Both the position numbers and the translations under genes were made by a program. From Prevotellaceae bacterium HUN156 (GTDB lineage Bacteria > Bacteroidota > Bacteroidia > Bacteroidales > Bacteroidaceae): a stretch of 64,000 nt of DNA. Positions within the stretch are counted from its first letter, which is position 1, and each line of letters begins with the position of its first letter. This document shows positions 17,134 to 25,813 of this stretch, piece after piece. Below the pieces are notes generated by a model. That model saw only the letters and a list, made by a program, of their open reading frames with translations. It had not been told where the DNA came from and did not search any database. The stretch spans positions 186,001 through 250,000 of the forward strand of contig FPIT01000003.1 of NCBI GenBank assembly GCA_900119285.1. Direction: 5' to 3'.

Positions 17134-17808
17134 TCATCCAGCAATCAAAGATTTAACTTTGTCTACAAATTCTTTATAGTCATCATACTCTCTTTGTTGA
17201 GGCGTATTACTTCTTTCGTTCTTTTCTAACAGCTCACGTGGGTAATCATCATCAACCTTTGCAGCTTTTGTTGATTTCCTTTTCAACGCTTCGTTCATAT
17301 ACGCAACAGCAAGGTCGTACTCTCCATTAAGATAGTAAAGTATTGGTAGCTTGTATTCTGATTGGAATGACAGAAAACGATTCCCTTCCTCAATACCATG
17401 TATAAGCTCCTTTATATCGGAATACTTATTCAAGAATGGAATTGCATATGTCTCAATATTACTTATTATATCGTCAATAATCTCTTGGCGCACATCGTTA
17501 GGAGCAGAATTTTCAACAAACCATTCCTTATAATTTTCACAAGGCGTCAAATATCCAATATTAACGCTCCAACCTCCGCCAAAATATACTTCTGTGTCAT
17601 GTCCAATCTTTTCCATTTGAGAATTACGAATACTTACTAATATCGTATAATCTCTAGAGTGGGATTGAGTAACCGAATGTATAAAGCTAAGAGTCTGTGT
17701 AAAGTCATCACATTTTCTTATAAAATCATGTTGACCTTTTCTTTTAAATCCTAAAAGCGAGAGTTTGTTGCATAGGAAATCATTATATGTTATATACTTT
17801 TGTGCCAT
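17134..17808 (-). CDS. Hypothetical protein, DUF4304-like
   Basis: 224 residues, soluble, no signal peptide. The N-terminal part (about 1-95: FLCNKLSLLGFKRKGQHDFIR, then strands with FGGGWSVNIG) resembles DUF4304-type proteins; the rest is helical and charged. Base composition is clearly more AT-rich than its neighbours, with many TTA/ATA-type codons, suggesting recent acquisition. It is a single-gene unit with a TATCTTTG -7 box at 17887-17894, about 79 nt upstream of the ATG, and a repeat-rich non-coding block beyond that. Function unknown; proteins of this sort are common in accessory DNA. Confidence 0.8.
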   Translation of the reverse strand: MAQKYITYNDFLCNKLSLLGFKRKGQHDFIRKCDDFTQTLSFIHSVTQSHSRDYTILVSIRNSQMEKIGHDTEVYFGGGWSVNIGYLTPCENYKEWFVENSAPNDVRQEIIDDIISNIETYAIPFLNKYSDIKELIHGIEEGNRFLSFQSEYKLPILYYLNGEYDLAVAYMNEALKRKSTKAAKVDDDYPRELLEKNERSNTPQQREYDDYKEFVDKVKSLIAG

Positions 17809-17886
17809 TTTATTTTGTCGTTTAAAGTTTTCTCAAAATTAATAATGTATTATTTCAAATTCTTGCTGCGTTTCAGTTCTTGCCTG

Positions 17887-17894
17887 CAAAGATA
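17887..17894 (-). promoter_or_regulatory. -7 box of the DUF4304-like gene (TATCTTTG)
   Basis: Minus-strand TATCTTTG. The 20 bases 17875-17894 match 47115-47134, in front of another orphan gene, at 19 of 20 positions. Confidence 0.65.
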
Positions 17895-17932
17895 CGAATT
17901 AGAATATAGAACTCCAAATAATAGGAGGGGAA

Positions 17933-18146
17933 ACTCGTACGGCTTTTGAAATAGTGGTAAAGGGCCTGCGGAAAGTCGTACGGATTTCCTTGCGTATTAG
18001 GCTATTACACGAACGGCTGAGGCTAATAAGCAGAACGTATAAGGCTGATAGAAGTCTGTATTAGGCTAAGTCGCGCGTGTGTTACGGCAAAGGGTATCGT
18101 TGGTTACGGACAACTCCCCCGTTGGTTACGGCAAAGTATGCGTGAC
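17933..18146. repeat. 21-22-bp phased word array (array A)
   Basis: Short words recur at a helical-scale period: CGTACGG at 17936 and 17977 (41 bp apart, about two periods); AGGCT at 17999, 18020, 18042 and 18063 (21, 22, 21 bp); GTTACGG at 18081, 18103 and 18125 (22, 22 bp). About ten consecutive units of 21-22 bp can be laid out; within a group the first 5-8 bases are conserved and the remainder varies. The period is not a multiple of three and the units carry stop codons, so it is non-coding. It sits 40 bp upstream of the -7 box of the orphan gene. Confidence 0.75.
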
Positions 18147-18398
18147 AATTGGGACAAAGGACACCCCAATTTTTACACGCTTAGAAGAGAATGGGTATTA
18201 TAATAATCGGTATAAGAATAGTTATAAGGATAGATATTATTATAGATATATTAATTGATATATATATGATTGTTATAGTAAATATATTTTAGTAAGTATA
18301 TTATCTATATTCTTACTATTATTTATTCTTATTACTATTCTTCTGCTGCCTGATGTGTGCAGAAAATGGGCTGTCCTTTGTCTCAATTGTCACGCATA
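18137..18398. repeat. 262-bp imperfect palindrome, MITE-like
   Basis: Terminal arms 18137-18163 and 18372-18398 are inverted repeats with 26 of 27 positions matching (core GCGTGACAATTG / CAATTGTCACGC); the match continues inward with a few mismatches for about 10 bp. The interior (about 18181-18345) is very AT-rich and its two halves are themselves roughly complementary, so the whole segment could fold into one long hairpin. There is no open reading frame for a transposase. Size and shape recall a MITE or a large palindromic element; I see no clean target-site duplication. Confidence 0.7.
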
Positions 18399-18428
18399 AA
18401 AACAAAGGACGCCCTGAATCAGGACGTC
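18398..18428 (-). terminator. Terminator downstream of ybeY
   Basis: On the minus strand GACGTCCTGA and TCAGGGCGTC form a stem (one G-U pair) followed by CCTTTGTTTTTA, about 45 nt after the ybeY stop. Confidence 0.75.
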
Positions 18429-18471
18429 TTAGTTGTTGACGGGCGCAAATTTGCGCTCGTTGTTAGAAGTT

Positions 18472-18882
18472 TCAGCGTAGAGCCAGTGCCTTGTTCTCGG
18501 CTGCTTCCATCTGCTCGCGCTCTCCTGGTCCTTTGTCGTTCTGACCGCAAAGGTGGAGAATGCCGTGGATGATGACGCGGTGCAGCTCTTCGTCGTAGTC
18601 CTTATGGAAGAGTTCGGCATTAGTGCGAACGGTATCCAGCGAGATAACAAGGTCGCCATTCAGCACATCGTCTTCGCAATAGTCGAAGGTGATGATGTCA
18701 GTATAATAGTCGTGCTGTAGGTATTCGCGATTCACTGCCAGTATGTGCTCGTCGTCGCAAAAGAGGTAGCCCACCTCGCCTACTTTCTTGCCGTAGGTGG
18801 CTGCTACGCGACGAATCCACGCTGTAGTTTCACGACGCTTGATATTAGGGAACTTTACGTTTTCTGAACTATATGTTATCAT
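18472..18882 (-). CDS. ybeY: rRNA maturation endoribonuclease YbeY
   Basis: 136-residue UPF0054 metalloprotein required for 16S rRNA 3' maturation and ribosome quality control. The family motif is HGxLHLxGxDH; here it is HGILHLCGQNDKGPGE, so the first two zinc ligands are kept but the third His is replaced by Asp with a Lys after it. As I recall, this variant is usual in Bacteroidota. Last gene of the minus-strand unit lipoprotein-ruvB-coaD-ybeY, 20 bp after coaD, and followed by a good terminator. Confidence 0.92.
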   Translation of the reverse strand: MITYSSENVKFPNIKRRETTAWIRRVAATYGKKVGEVGYLFCDDEHILAVNREYLQHDYYTDIITFDYCEDDVLNGDLVISLDTVRTNAELFHKDYDEELHRVIIHGILHLCGQNDKGPGEREQMEAAENKALALR

Positions 18883-18902
18883 TTTGTTATGACGTTATTT
18901 CG

Positions 18903-19415
18903 TTATTTACGCTTAGGCAGATAGGGCGTGATGTCAACACCGAAGTGCTGTAACTCGCGTATCATCGAAGAAGAGATAGACGAGAGGTGAGGCTCTGCAT
19001 AGAGAAGGATGGTCTCGATGCCTGCCAACTGACGATTGATGTCTGCCTGCTCACGCTCGTACTCAAAGTCTTTCACTGAGCGCACACCTTTCACAATGAA
19101 GTGGGCACCCTCTGCTTTGGCAAAGTCAACAGCCAGTCCGTAGTAGGGCTTCACCTCTATGCGTGGCTCATTCTTGTATAGCTCACGAATAGCATTGATG
19201 CGTTCCTCGGCACTGGGCATATCGGGCTTGTGCACCTGATCGCCCACAACACCAATAACGAGGCGGTCGAACAGCGGAAGGGCTCTGGTCACGATGCTGT
19301 CGTGGCCTATCGTAAAGGGATTAAAGCTGCCTACAAAGATGCCACAATGCCTACCCAAGCCCTCCCCAAGGGAGGGATGTCTAGTTACCAGTTCGCTATT
19401 TTGTTGCTTATCCAT
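18903..19415 (-). CDS. coaD: Phosphopantetheine adenylyltransferase with a repeat-derived N-terminal extension
   Basis: Transfers AMP from ATP to 4'-phosphopantetheine, the penultimate step of CoA synthesis. The core begins GIFVGSFNPFTIGH (T/HxGH nucleotidyltransferase motif) at about residue 25 and ends with the ISSSMIRE motif. CoaD proteins normally start directly at this first strand; here about 22 extra residues precede it, and part of them (HPSLGEGLGR) is encoded by one arm of a 31-bp inverted repeat. No ATG, GTG or TTG lies between the repeat and the core, so the ATG at 19415 appears to be the real start. Third gene of the unit. Confidence 0.92.
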   Translation of the reverse strand: MDKQQNSELVTRHPSLGEGLGRHCGIFVGSFNPFTIGHDSIVTRALPLFDRLVIGVVGDQVHKPDMPSAEERINAIRELYKNEPRIEVKPYYGLAVDFAKAEGAHFIVKGVRSVKDFEYEREQADINRQLAGIETILLYAEPHLSSISSSMIRELQHFGVDITPYLPKRK

Positions 19416-19466
19416 AATTCTATTGTCTATTTAAACATCCCTCCCTTTGGGAGGGCTTGGGTAGGC
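19349..19466. repeat. 31-bp inverted repeat bracketing the coaD start codon
   Basis: Arms 19349-19379 and 19436-19466 match inversely at 30 of 31 positions and are separated by 56 bp that contain the coaD ATG. Each arm also has its own internal CCCTCCC/GGGAGGG hairpin. One arm is inside the coaD coding region, the other lies in the 55-bp gap after the ruvB stop. Confidence 0.92.
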
Positions 19467-19470
19467 TTCT

Positions 19471-20505
19471 TCACTCAAACAGATTTGGCTCCATGATATT
19501 TCCCGAATAGGGATTGCGACCAAAGTGACGGTATGCCAACTCAGTAACCATACGACCACGGGGGGTGCGCTTGATGAAACCTTCCATGATGAGGAATGGC
19601 TCATACACTTCCTCGATAGTGCCTGAATCCTCACCGATGGCTGTAGCAATGGTGGTAATACCCACAGGACCACCACGGAACTTGTCGATGATGGTGAGCA
19701 GGATGCGATTGTCTATCTCGTCAAGACCATACTGGTCGATATTGAGTGCCGTAAGGGCTATCTTCGTAATCTGTGTGTCGATGCGACCAGTACCCTTCAC
19801 TTGTGCAAAGTCGCGCACTCTTCTGAGCAGGGCATTGGCTATACGGGGCGTACCACGAGAGCGACGGGCTATCTCGGCAGAGGCATCGCTGGTGATAGGT
19901 ACACGAAGAATGCCTGCAGAGCGCTCGATAATCTTCTGGAGCGTCTCGGGCTCGTAGTATTGCAAGTGCATGTTGATACCAAAACGAGCACGGAGAGGGG
20001 CTGTCAGCAAACCGCTACGAGTGGTGGCACCCACCAGCGTAAAGGGGTTGAGGTCTATCTGAATAGAGCGAGCCGAAGGGCCTTTGTCTATCATGATGTC
20101 GATGCGATAGTCCTCCATTGCTGAATAGAGATACTCCTCTACTACAGGCGACAGGCGGTGAATCTCATCGATAAACAAGACGTCGTTCTTCTCCAGCGAA
20201 GTCAGGATGCCAGCCAAGTCGCCAGGCTTGTCGAGCACAGGGCCAGAAGTAATCTTAAAGCCTACGCCCAACTCGTTGGCAATAATATTAGATAGGGTGG
20301 TCTTACCCAATCCGGGAGGACCATGCAATAGTACGTGGTCGAGTGGCTCGCCACGATATTTAGCTGCTTCTACGAACACCTCTAAGTTCTCCACCACCTG
20401 CTGCTGACCACTGAAATCATGGAATGCCAGTGGGCGCAGGGCGTTCTCGAACTCCTTTTCGCTCGAAGAAAGCTGTTCTTGTCTGATGTCGAAATCCTCG
20501 TTCAT
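19471..20505 (-). CDS. ruvB: Holliday junction branch migration helicase RuvB
   Basis: 344-residue AAA+ motor of the RuvABC resolvasome. Walker A is [10 protein letters not shown] (about 60-69), Walker [10 protein letters not shown], sensor 1 GATTRSGLL with the arginine-rich APLRARFG, and a C-terminal winged-helix part ([17 protein letters not shown]). The next gene, coaD, starts 55 bp downstream. It begins 3 bp after the stop of the upstream lipoprotein gene, so the two are tightly coupled. Confidence 0.97.
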   Translation of the reverse strand: MNEDFDIRQEQLSSSEKEFENALRPLAFHDFSGQQQVVENLEVFVEAAKYRGEPLDHVLLHGPPGLGKTTLSNIIANELGVGFKITSGPVLDKPGDLAGILTSLEKNDVLFIDEIHRLSPVVEEYLYSAMEDYRIDIMIDKGPSARSIQIDLNPFTLVGATTRSGLLTAPLRARFGINMHLQYYEPETLQKIIERSAGILRVPITSDASAEIARRSRGTPRIANALLRRVRDFAQVKGTGRIDTQITKIALTALNIDQYGLDEIDNRILLTIIDKFRGGPVGITTIATAIGEDSGTIEEVYEPFLIMEGFIKRTPRGRMVTELAYRHFGRNPYSGNIMEPNLFE

Positions 20506-20508
20506 TAC

Positions 20509-21651
20509 TTATAGCAAGTTCTTGATAGCCTGCTCCAAATCCTTGATAGACTGTGAGCGACCAACGATATTGTTACCACGATCAATCAAGAAGAACTCGG
20601 GGATGCTCTGTACGTTATAAAGTGTCAAGGTATTTGACTGTATGCCGTCTTCAGCACGAACACTAATCCAAGGTAGTGCAGCAGTCTGCTGCTTCCAGAA
20701 GTGCTCGTCAGGGTCAACGCTTACCTGGAAGATTTCAAAGCCCTCTGCATGATACTTGTTGTAAAGCTCACGAAGCTGCAGAATGCGGGCTGGTGACTCC
20801 TTGGCAGCAAAGACGTGGAAGTCGAGCAATACCACCTTACCCTTTAGATCAGTCAAGTGGCGCAGTTTACCTTTATGATCGTTCAGAGCAACGTCAATCA
20901 GTCCTGCCTCCTCAATCTTGCTGGGGTCAATCTGCTGAGCCTGTGCAGCATCGTTGATGCGCACATTCTTCATGCCCTCAATGGCAATGTTGTGCAGGTT
21001 GGCACCACGGGCAGAGTTGGGATAGTAGCTGTCCCAGCTGGTAGCCACAGCAGCAAAAGCCTTGATGTCCTCACGATTGCTCTGAGGATTGAAGAGCAGC
21101 ATATCGCCCAAAGTCTGGAACAGAGCGAAGTATGCATAAGCCTTGTTGGGCTCAGCATAAATGTAATTTTTCTTCACATCCTCCTTGTATTGGTTTACCA
21201 GCTTATAGATGCTGTCGTTAGTCTCCTTAACGGTCAGGTCCTCATTATTGCTAATGGCGATAGCACGCTGGCGGAGGTCTATCTGCTTCAGTGACAGTTC
21301 CTTAATCTTCAGACAGTTGTCAGAACCGCTAATCTCATACTGAGTAGCCATCTGAGGATATTGAGCCTTAACGGTAACCGTTTCAGTAGAGTCGATAGAC
21401 ACGTTGATAATCTGACCTGCAATGCGCAGTCGATAGAACTCAGGAGCCTCCTGTGCGTCGCCACTGAAAGAGAATGAGCCATCCTCGCCCAAACGGACTG
21501 AATCAACTACTGTAATGTCCTCAATACCAACGTTCTCAAACAACAACAGAGAATCCTTGGCATTGGTAATAGTGCCTTCTACATGGAATTTTTTCTCCGT
21601 GCACGAAACCATAGCCAGCATGGTCAGTGCCAATACAAAATATTTCTTCAT
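20509..21651 (-). CDS. Thioredoxin-fold lipoprotein (DUF4369 plus AhpC/TSA-like), lacking CxxC
   Basis: 380 residues from the ATG at 21651. I reject the longer start at 21708 because MKKYFVLALTMLAMVSC is a clean lipoprotein signal with C17 as the lipidated residue. A DUF4369 beta-sandwich (about 22-110), a helical linker and a C-terminal thioredoxin fold (about 250-380) follow. At the place of the usual CxxC after VVLLDF the sequence reads FAAKESPAR (284-287 KESP), so both redox cysteines are missing, while the cis-proline (SIPEFF, P351) is kept. It is therefore probably a binding or structural protein. It has its own -7 box at 21678-21685. Confidence 0.88.
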   Translation of the reverse strand: MKKYFVLALTMLAMVSCTEKKFHVEGTITNAKDSLLLFENVGIEDITVVDSVRLGEDGSFSFSGDAQEAPEFYRLRIAGQIINVSIDSTETVTVKAQYPQMATQYEISGSDNCLKIKELSLKQIDLRQRAIAISNNEDLTVKETNDSIYKLVNQYKEDVKKNYIYAEPNKAYAYFALFQTLGDMLLFNPQSNREDIKAFAAVATSWDSYYPNSARGANLHNIAIEGMKNVRINDAAQAQQIDPSKIEEAGLIDVALNDHKGKLRHLTDLKGKVVLLDFHVFAAKESPARILQLRELYNKYHAEGFEIFQVSVDPDEHFWKQQTAALPWISVRAEDGIQSNTLTLYNVQSIPEFFLIDRGNNIVGRSQSIKDLEQAIKNLL

Positions 21652-21961
21652 TATTGATGTTTTTATTCTTTTGGATGCAAAGGTACGAATAAGCGAGCAA
21701 AATGCCAAATTTTATTTGGGCATTTTCGAGCGTGAGTATCTTCGACGGAGTCAGAGGTACGATTAAGCGAGCATAAAAACAAAAAAAATATGATTTTTTT
21801 ATCCCTGCACGATGGTTGCCCCTTACCTCAGGGCTGAAATTCCTAAAAAACAATAATTATCTGCATAATTTTTCGTTTCTTTATATAATAATGTGTAACT
21901 TTGTAGCCGATTTTGCGCAACATGGCGCACATTTTTTTATTTTTAGATGTTTTAATACAAG
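21652..21961. other. 310-bp divergent promoter region, lipoprotein / pnp
   Basis: Holds a minus-strand TACCTTTG at 21678-21685 for the lipoprotein gene and a plus-strand TAACTTTG at 21896-21903 for pnp. Between them lie two copies of AGGTACGAATAAGCGAGCA (21681-21699 and 21755-21773, one mismatch) flanking an AAAATGCC/GGCATTTT hairpin. No gene seen. Confidence 0.75.
21681..21773. repeat. 19-bp direct repeat flanking a hairpin at a promoter
   Basis: Copies at 21681-21699 and 21755-21773 differ at one base. The first overlaps the -7 box of the lipoprotein gene. In between, AAAATGCC and GGCATTTT can pair. The second copy may be a duplicated promoter. Confidence 0.8.
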
Positions 21962-24280
21962 ATGAACGTAATTACGAAAAGTATTCAATTGGCTGATGGA
22001 AGAACCATCACAATTGAGACCGGGAAAGTGGCAAAGCAGGCCGATGGCAGTGTGATGCTCCGCATGAACAACACTGTACTGCTGGCTACTGTTTGTGCCG
22101 CAAAAGATGCAGTTCCCGGAACAGATTTTATGCCTCTGCAGGTTGACTACAGAGAGCAGTACGCCGCCGCAGGCCGTTTCCCCGGTGGTTTCACAAAACG
22201 CGAGGGTAAGGCTTCAGACAATGAGATTCTGACTAGCCGACTGGTTGACCGTGTGCTTCGCCCATTGTTCCCCTCTAACTATCACGCAGAAGTTTTTGTC
22301 AACGTAATGCTGCTCAGTGCCGATGGTGTTGATCAGCCCGATGCTTTGGCAGGTTTTGCTGCATCGGCCGCGCTGGCATGTTCAGATATCCCCTTCGAAT
22401 GCCCCATCAGTGAAGTACGTGTAGCACGTATCAATGGTGAGTATGTTATCGATCCTACCTTCGAGCAGATGAAGGAGGCCGATATGGACATCATGGTTGG
22501 TGCTTCAGCTGAGAACATCATGATGGTAGAAGGTGAGATGAAGGAAGTATCAGAGCAGGATTTGCTCGGTGCTTTGAAGGCTGCTATGGATGCTATCAAG
22601 CCTATGTGTGAGCTGCAGACCGCTCTCAGCAAGGAGCTGGGTGTTGACGTTAAGCGTGAGTATGATCACGAGGTTAACGACGAGGAGCTGCGCGAGCGCA
22701 TGAACAAGGAGCTCTATCAGCCCGCTTACGACGTTACCAAGCAGGCCCTCGAGAAGCACGCTCGTGCTGAGGCCTTCGAGAAGATTCTCGCTGACTTCAA
22801 GGAGAAGTATGCTGCTGAGCATGCCGACCTGACTGAGGATGAGCTGGAAGAGAAATATGCCATGATGGATCGCTACTACCACGATGTAGAGCGCGACGCT
22901 ATGCGCCGTTGTATCCTCGACGAAGGTATCCGTCTTGATGGTCGTAAGACCGACGAGATTCGTCCTATCTGGTGCGAGGTTTCTCCTCTGCCAATGCCTC
23001 ACGGAAGCTCAATCTTCACTCGTGGTGAGACACAGTCTCTGACTACCGTTACTCTGGGTACTAAGCTCGACGAGAAGCTCGTTGACGATGTACTCGACAA
23101 GAGCTACCAGCGCTTCCTGTTGCACTACAACTTCCCCCCATTCTGTACAGGTGAGGCTAAGGCACAGCGTGGCGTAGGTCGCCGTGAGATTGGTCACGGT
23201 CACTTGGCATGGCGCGGTCTGAAGGAGATGATTCCTGCTGACTTCCCCTACACCGTTCGTGTAGTATCCCAGATTATGGAGTCTAACGGTTCTTCATCAA
23301 TGGCTACCGTTTGTGCTGGTACACTGGCTCTGATGGATGCTGGTGTTCCTATGAAGAAGCCCGTTTCAGGTATCGCTATGGGTCTGATTAAGAATCCTGG
23401 TGAGGACAAGTACGCTGTACTGTCTGATATCCTTGGCGACGAGGACCACCTGGGTGATATGGACTTCAAGACCACTGGTACTAAGGATGGTCTGACCGCT
23501 ACACAGATGGATATCAAGTGTGATGGTCTGTCATTCGATATTCTGGAGAAGGCACTGATGCAGGCTAAGGCTGGTCGTGAGCACATCTTGAAGTGCATCA
23601 CCGATACTATCGCTGAGCCACGTGCTGAGATGAAGCCTCAGGTTCCACGTATCGAGGCATTCGATATTCCTAAGGAGTTCATCGGTGCTGTGATTGGCCC
23701 TGGTGGTAAGATTATCCAGCAGATGCAGGAAGATACTGGTGCTACTATCACTATCGACGAGACCGACGGTGTTGGTAAGGTACAGGTTAGCGCTCCTAAC
23801 AAGGAGAGCATCGACGCTGCTATCGCCAAGATTCGTGCTATCGTTGCCATCCCCGAGGTTGGTGAGGTTTACGAGGGTACCGTTCGCAGCATCATGCCTT
23901 ATGGCTGCTTCGTAGAGTTCATGCCTGGCAAGGATGGTCTGCTCCACATCTCGGAGATTGACTGGAAGCGCCTGGAGACTGTTGAGGAAGCTGGTATCAA
24001 GGAGGGTGACAAGATTACTGTTAAGTTGCTCGAGATTGATCCTAAGACTGGTAAGTTCAAGCTCTCTCACCGTGTACTCGTTGAGAAGCCTGCCGACTAT
24101 GTAGAGCCACAGCAGCGTCGTCGTGAGCGCCCTGAGCGTGGCGAGCGCCGCCCTCGTCCTGAGCGTGGTGAGCGTCGTCCTCGTCCTGAGCGTCGCGAGC
24201 GTAACGACGAGTATCAGGCTCCTGCAGAGAACAACGAGCCTAAGGACTTCAGCGACGAGCTGGACAAGATGGACTTCTAA
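21962..24280 (+). CDS. pnp: Polyribonucleotide nucleotidyltransferase (PNPase)
   Basis: 772-residue phosphorolytic 3'-5' exoribonuclease. It has two RNase PH-like core domains (about 1-230 and 300-540, the second with FTRGETQSL and [12 protein letters not shown]), a KH domain ([17 protein letters not shown], about 575-590), an S1 domain ([19 protein letters not shown], about 640-710) and a C-terminal Arg/Glu/Pro-rich tail with repeated RPERGERRP units, probably disordered. Degrades mRNA and may also polymerise. A -7 box lies 58 nt upstream, leaving a roughly 50-nt leader. Confidence 0.97.
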   Translation: MNVITKSIQLADGRTITIETGKVAKQADGSVMLRMNNTVLLATVCAAKDAVPGTDFMPLQVDYREQYAAAGRFPGGFTKREGKASDNEILTSRLVDRVLRPLFPSNYHAEVFVNVMLLSADGVDQPDALAGFAASAALACSDIPFECPISEVRVARINGEYVIDPTFEQMKEADMDIMVGASAENIMMVEGEMKEVSEQDLLGALKAAMDAIKPMCELQTALSKELGVDVKREYDHEVNDEELRERMNKELYQPAYDVTKQALEKHARAEAFEKILADFKEKYAAEHADLTEDELEEKYAMMDRYYHDVERDAMRRCILDEGIRLDGRKTDEIRPIWCEVSPLPMPHGSSIFTRGETQSLTTVTLGTKLDEKLVDDVLDKSYQRFLLHYNFPPFCTGEAKAQRGVGRREIGHGHLAWRGLKEMIPADFPYTVRVVSQIMESNGSSSMATVCAGTLALMDAGVPMKKPVSGIAMGLIKNPGEDKYAVLSDILGDEDHLGDMDFKTTGTKDGLTATQMDIKCDGLSFDILEKALMQAKAGREHILKCITDTIAEPRAEMKPQVPRIEAFDIPKEFIGAVIGPGGKIIQQMQEDTGATITIDETDGVGKVQVSAPNKESIDAAIAKIRAIVAIPEVGEVYEGTVRSIMPYGCFVEFMPGKDGLLHISEIDWKRLETVEEAGIKEGDKITVKLLEIDPKTGKFKLSHRVLVEKPADYVEPQQRRRERPERGERRPRPERGERRPRPERRERNDEYQAPAENNEPKDFSDELDKMDF

Positions 24281-24309
24281 GCCGCTAAGTATTATCCTTA
24301 TATATTATC

Positions 24310-24339
24310 GTCCCGATAGGTCTCCTGACCTGTCGGGAC
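24310..24339 (+). terminator. Hairpin between pnp and the trhA-like gene
   Basis: 12-bp stem (GTCCCGATAGGT with ACCTGTCGGGAC, one T-G pair) and a 6-nt loop, followed by ATTTACAATC instead of a T run. It may be a partial terminator or an RNA-stability hairpin. Confidence 0.6.
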
Positions 24340-24352
24340 ATTTACAATCAGA

Positions 24353-25003
24353 ATGGCAATCCGTTATACCCATAAAGAAGAACTGCTGAACTCATGGTCG
24401 CATGCTGGTGGCATCGTCATGGGTGTAGCATTTGGTGTGATATTCCTCGTGATGGCTTTCAAGGGCGACAACCCTTGGGCGCGATTAGGTGTGTGCCTCT
24501 ACCTCTTCGGTATGCTTGGCTCCTATGTAGCCTCCACCGTTTATCACGCCATACCCTTACGCTCTAAGTGGCGTGAGCGCTTCCGTAAATGGGATCATGC
24601 TGCCATCTATTGGCATATAGCGGGTAGTTATTCACCACTCACACTGGTGGCACTACGTCAACAAGGTTACTGGGGCTGGTCGCTCTTCTCCTTTGTATGG
24701 TTGTGCGCCATTGCTGGCACCATTGTCAGCTTTATCCGTTTGAAGGAGCACTCCAACCTAGAAACCTTCTGTTTCATTGGTATGGGATTGAGCGTGCTGG
24801 TAGCCTTCAAACCACTCATCGACTCCGTATCTACAGCAGCTGTCGTCTGGATAATAGCAGAGGGCGTCTGCTATATTACAGGCGCCCTCTTTTATTCCTT
24901 GCATAAAAAGCCGTTTATGCACTCCGTCTTCCACTTCTTTGTACTTGCAGGAAGTGTCTGCCACATCATTGCTGTTTGGGATGTGCTGATGGAGTATCTA
25001 TAA
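24353..25003 (+). CDS. Hemolysin III / TrhA family membrane protein
   Basis: 216 residues with seven hydrophobic segments and the conserved family features: SHAGG near the N-terminus (HxxGG), the STVYHAIP segment with its histidine (about 62-69) and the C-terminal [16 protein letters not shown] histidines. Members belong to the PAQR superfamily with a buried metal site; bacterial members affect membrane lipid homeostasis, and the hemolysin name is historical. Its 3' end overlaps the converging lgt stop by 6 bp. Confidence 0.9.
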   Translation: MAIRYTHKEELLNSWSHAGGIVMGVAFGVIFLVMAFKGDNPWARLGVCLYLFGMLGSYVASTVYHAIPLRSKWRERFRKWDHAAIYWHIAGSYSPLTLVALRQQGYWGWSLFSFVWLCAIAGTIVSFIRLKEHSNLETFCFIGMGLSVLVAFKPLIDSVSTAAVVWIIAEGVCYITGALFYSLHKKPFMHSVFHFFVLAGSVCHIIAVWDVLMEYL

Positions 25004-25810
25004 TTTTCTTGCTCTCACCATACAAGCCACACCGATAAGGATAAATGGAATAGAGAGAATCTGTCCCATATCGAGTGGCAGAGAGGCTTCAAAGGCTTCT
25101 TGTATCTCCTTGGTGTATTCGATGAAGAAGCGGAAGGTGAAGATATAGGTCAGGCAGAAGCCAAAGAACCAGCCTGTACCAATCTTAGCAGCCATCTTCT
25201 TATGCAGCCACCACATCAAGCCAAACAGGATGGCATAGGCAATAGCTTCATAAAGCTGTCCTGGATGACGAGGCATCGTGTCTACACGCTCAAAGATAAA
25301 TGCCCAGGGCACATCTGTTATCTTACCGATAATCTCTGAGTTCATCAGATTGCCCAAGCGAATGAAGCAGGCTGTGACACCAGTGGCAATAGCGATGTTG
25401 TCCAACACGCGCCAGATGCTCAGCTTCGTCTTTCTGACATAGAGCCACAGCGCAATCATCAGGCCCAGCGTGCCACCATGCGATGCCAATCCCTCATAGC
25501 CTGTAAACTTCCATCCACCATCTGCTAAGAAGTGGATAGGCAGAAGCATTTCCACAAAGCCCTTTCCTGAGGTCAGGAAGTAGTCTGGCTGATAGAAGAG
25601 GCAATGTCCCAAGCGGGCACCAATCAGGATGCCTAAGAAGCAGTAGATAAACAAGGGGTCGAAAAGTTCGTCCTTAATCTTCTGCTCCTTATAGAGCTTT
25701 TTGACTACGAGATAGGCAAGCGCTAAGCCCAACAGCCAGCAGAGCGAGTACCAGCGGAAGGGGCCAAGGCTCAAGCTGGGATTCCAAACGATATAGCTTA
25801 GGAGTTCCAT
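24998..25810 (-). CDS. lgt: Prolipoprotein diacylglyceryl transferase
   Basis: 270-residue inner-membrane enzyme with about seven membrane segments. It attaches diacylglycerol to the lipobox cysteine of prolipoproteins, such as several in this window. It has the HGGTLGLM segment and the Lgt signature around [14 protein letters not shown]. Last gene of the minus-strand unit pfkB-fprA-ychF-lgt, starting 3 bp after ychF. Confidence 0.96.
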   Translation of the reverse strand: MELLSYIVWNPSLSLGPFRWYSLCWLLGLALAYLVVKKLYKEQKIKDELFDPLFIYCFLGILIGARLGHCLFYQPDYFLTSGKGFVEMLLPIHFLADGGWKFTGYEGLASHGGTLGLMIALWLYVRKTKLSIWRVLDNIAIATGVTACFIRLGNLMNSEIIGKITDVPWAFIFERVDTMPRHPGQLYEAIAYAILFGLMWWLHKKMAAKIGTGWFFGFCLTYIFTFRFFIEYTKEIQEAFEASLPLDMGQILSIPFILIGVACMVRARKL

Positions 25811-25813
25811 AGA

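Larger units (their letters stand above)
17809..18471. other. 663-bp non-coding block with phased repeats and a long palindrome
   Basis: No credible gene. From the orphan gene outward it holds a -7 box (17887-17894), a 21-22-bp phased word array (17933-18146), a 262-bp imperfect palindrome with an AT-rich core (18137-18398) and the ybeY terminator (18398-18428). The components are listed separately. Confidence 0.85.

Noticed and set aside
22550..24070. Several long minus-strand frames opposite pnp
   Set aside because: All are shadows of a highly expressed gene with biased codons.
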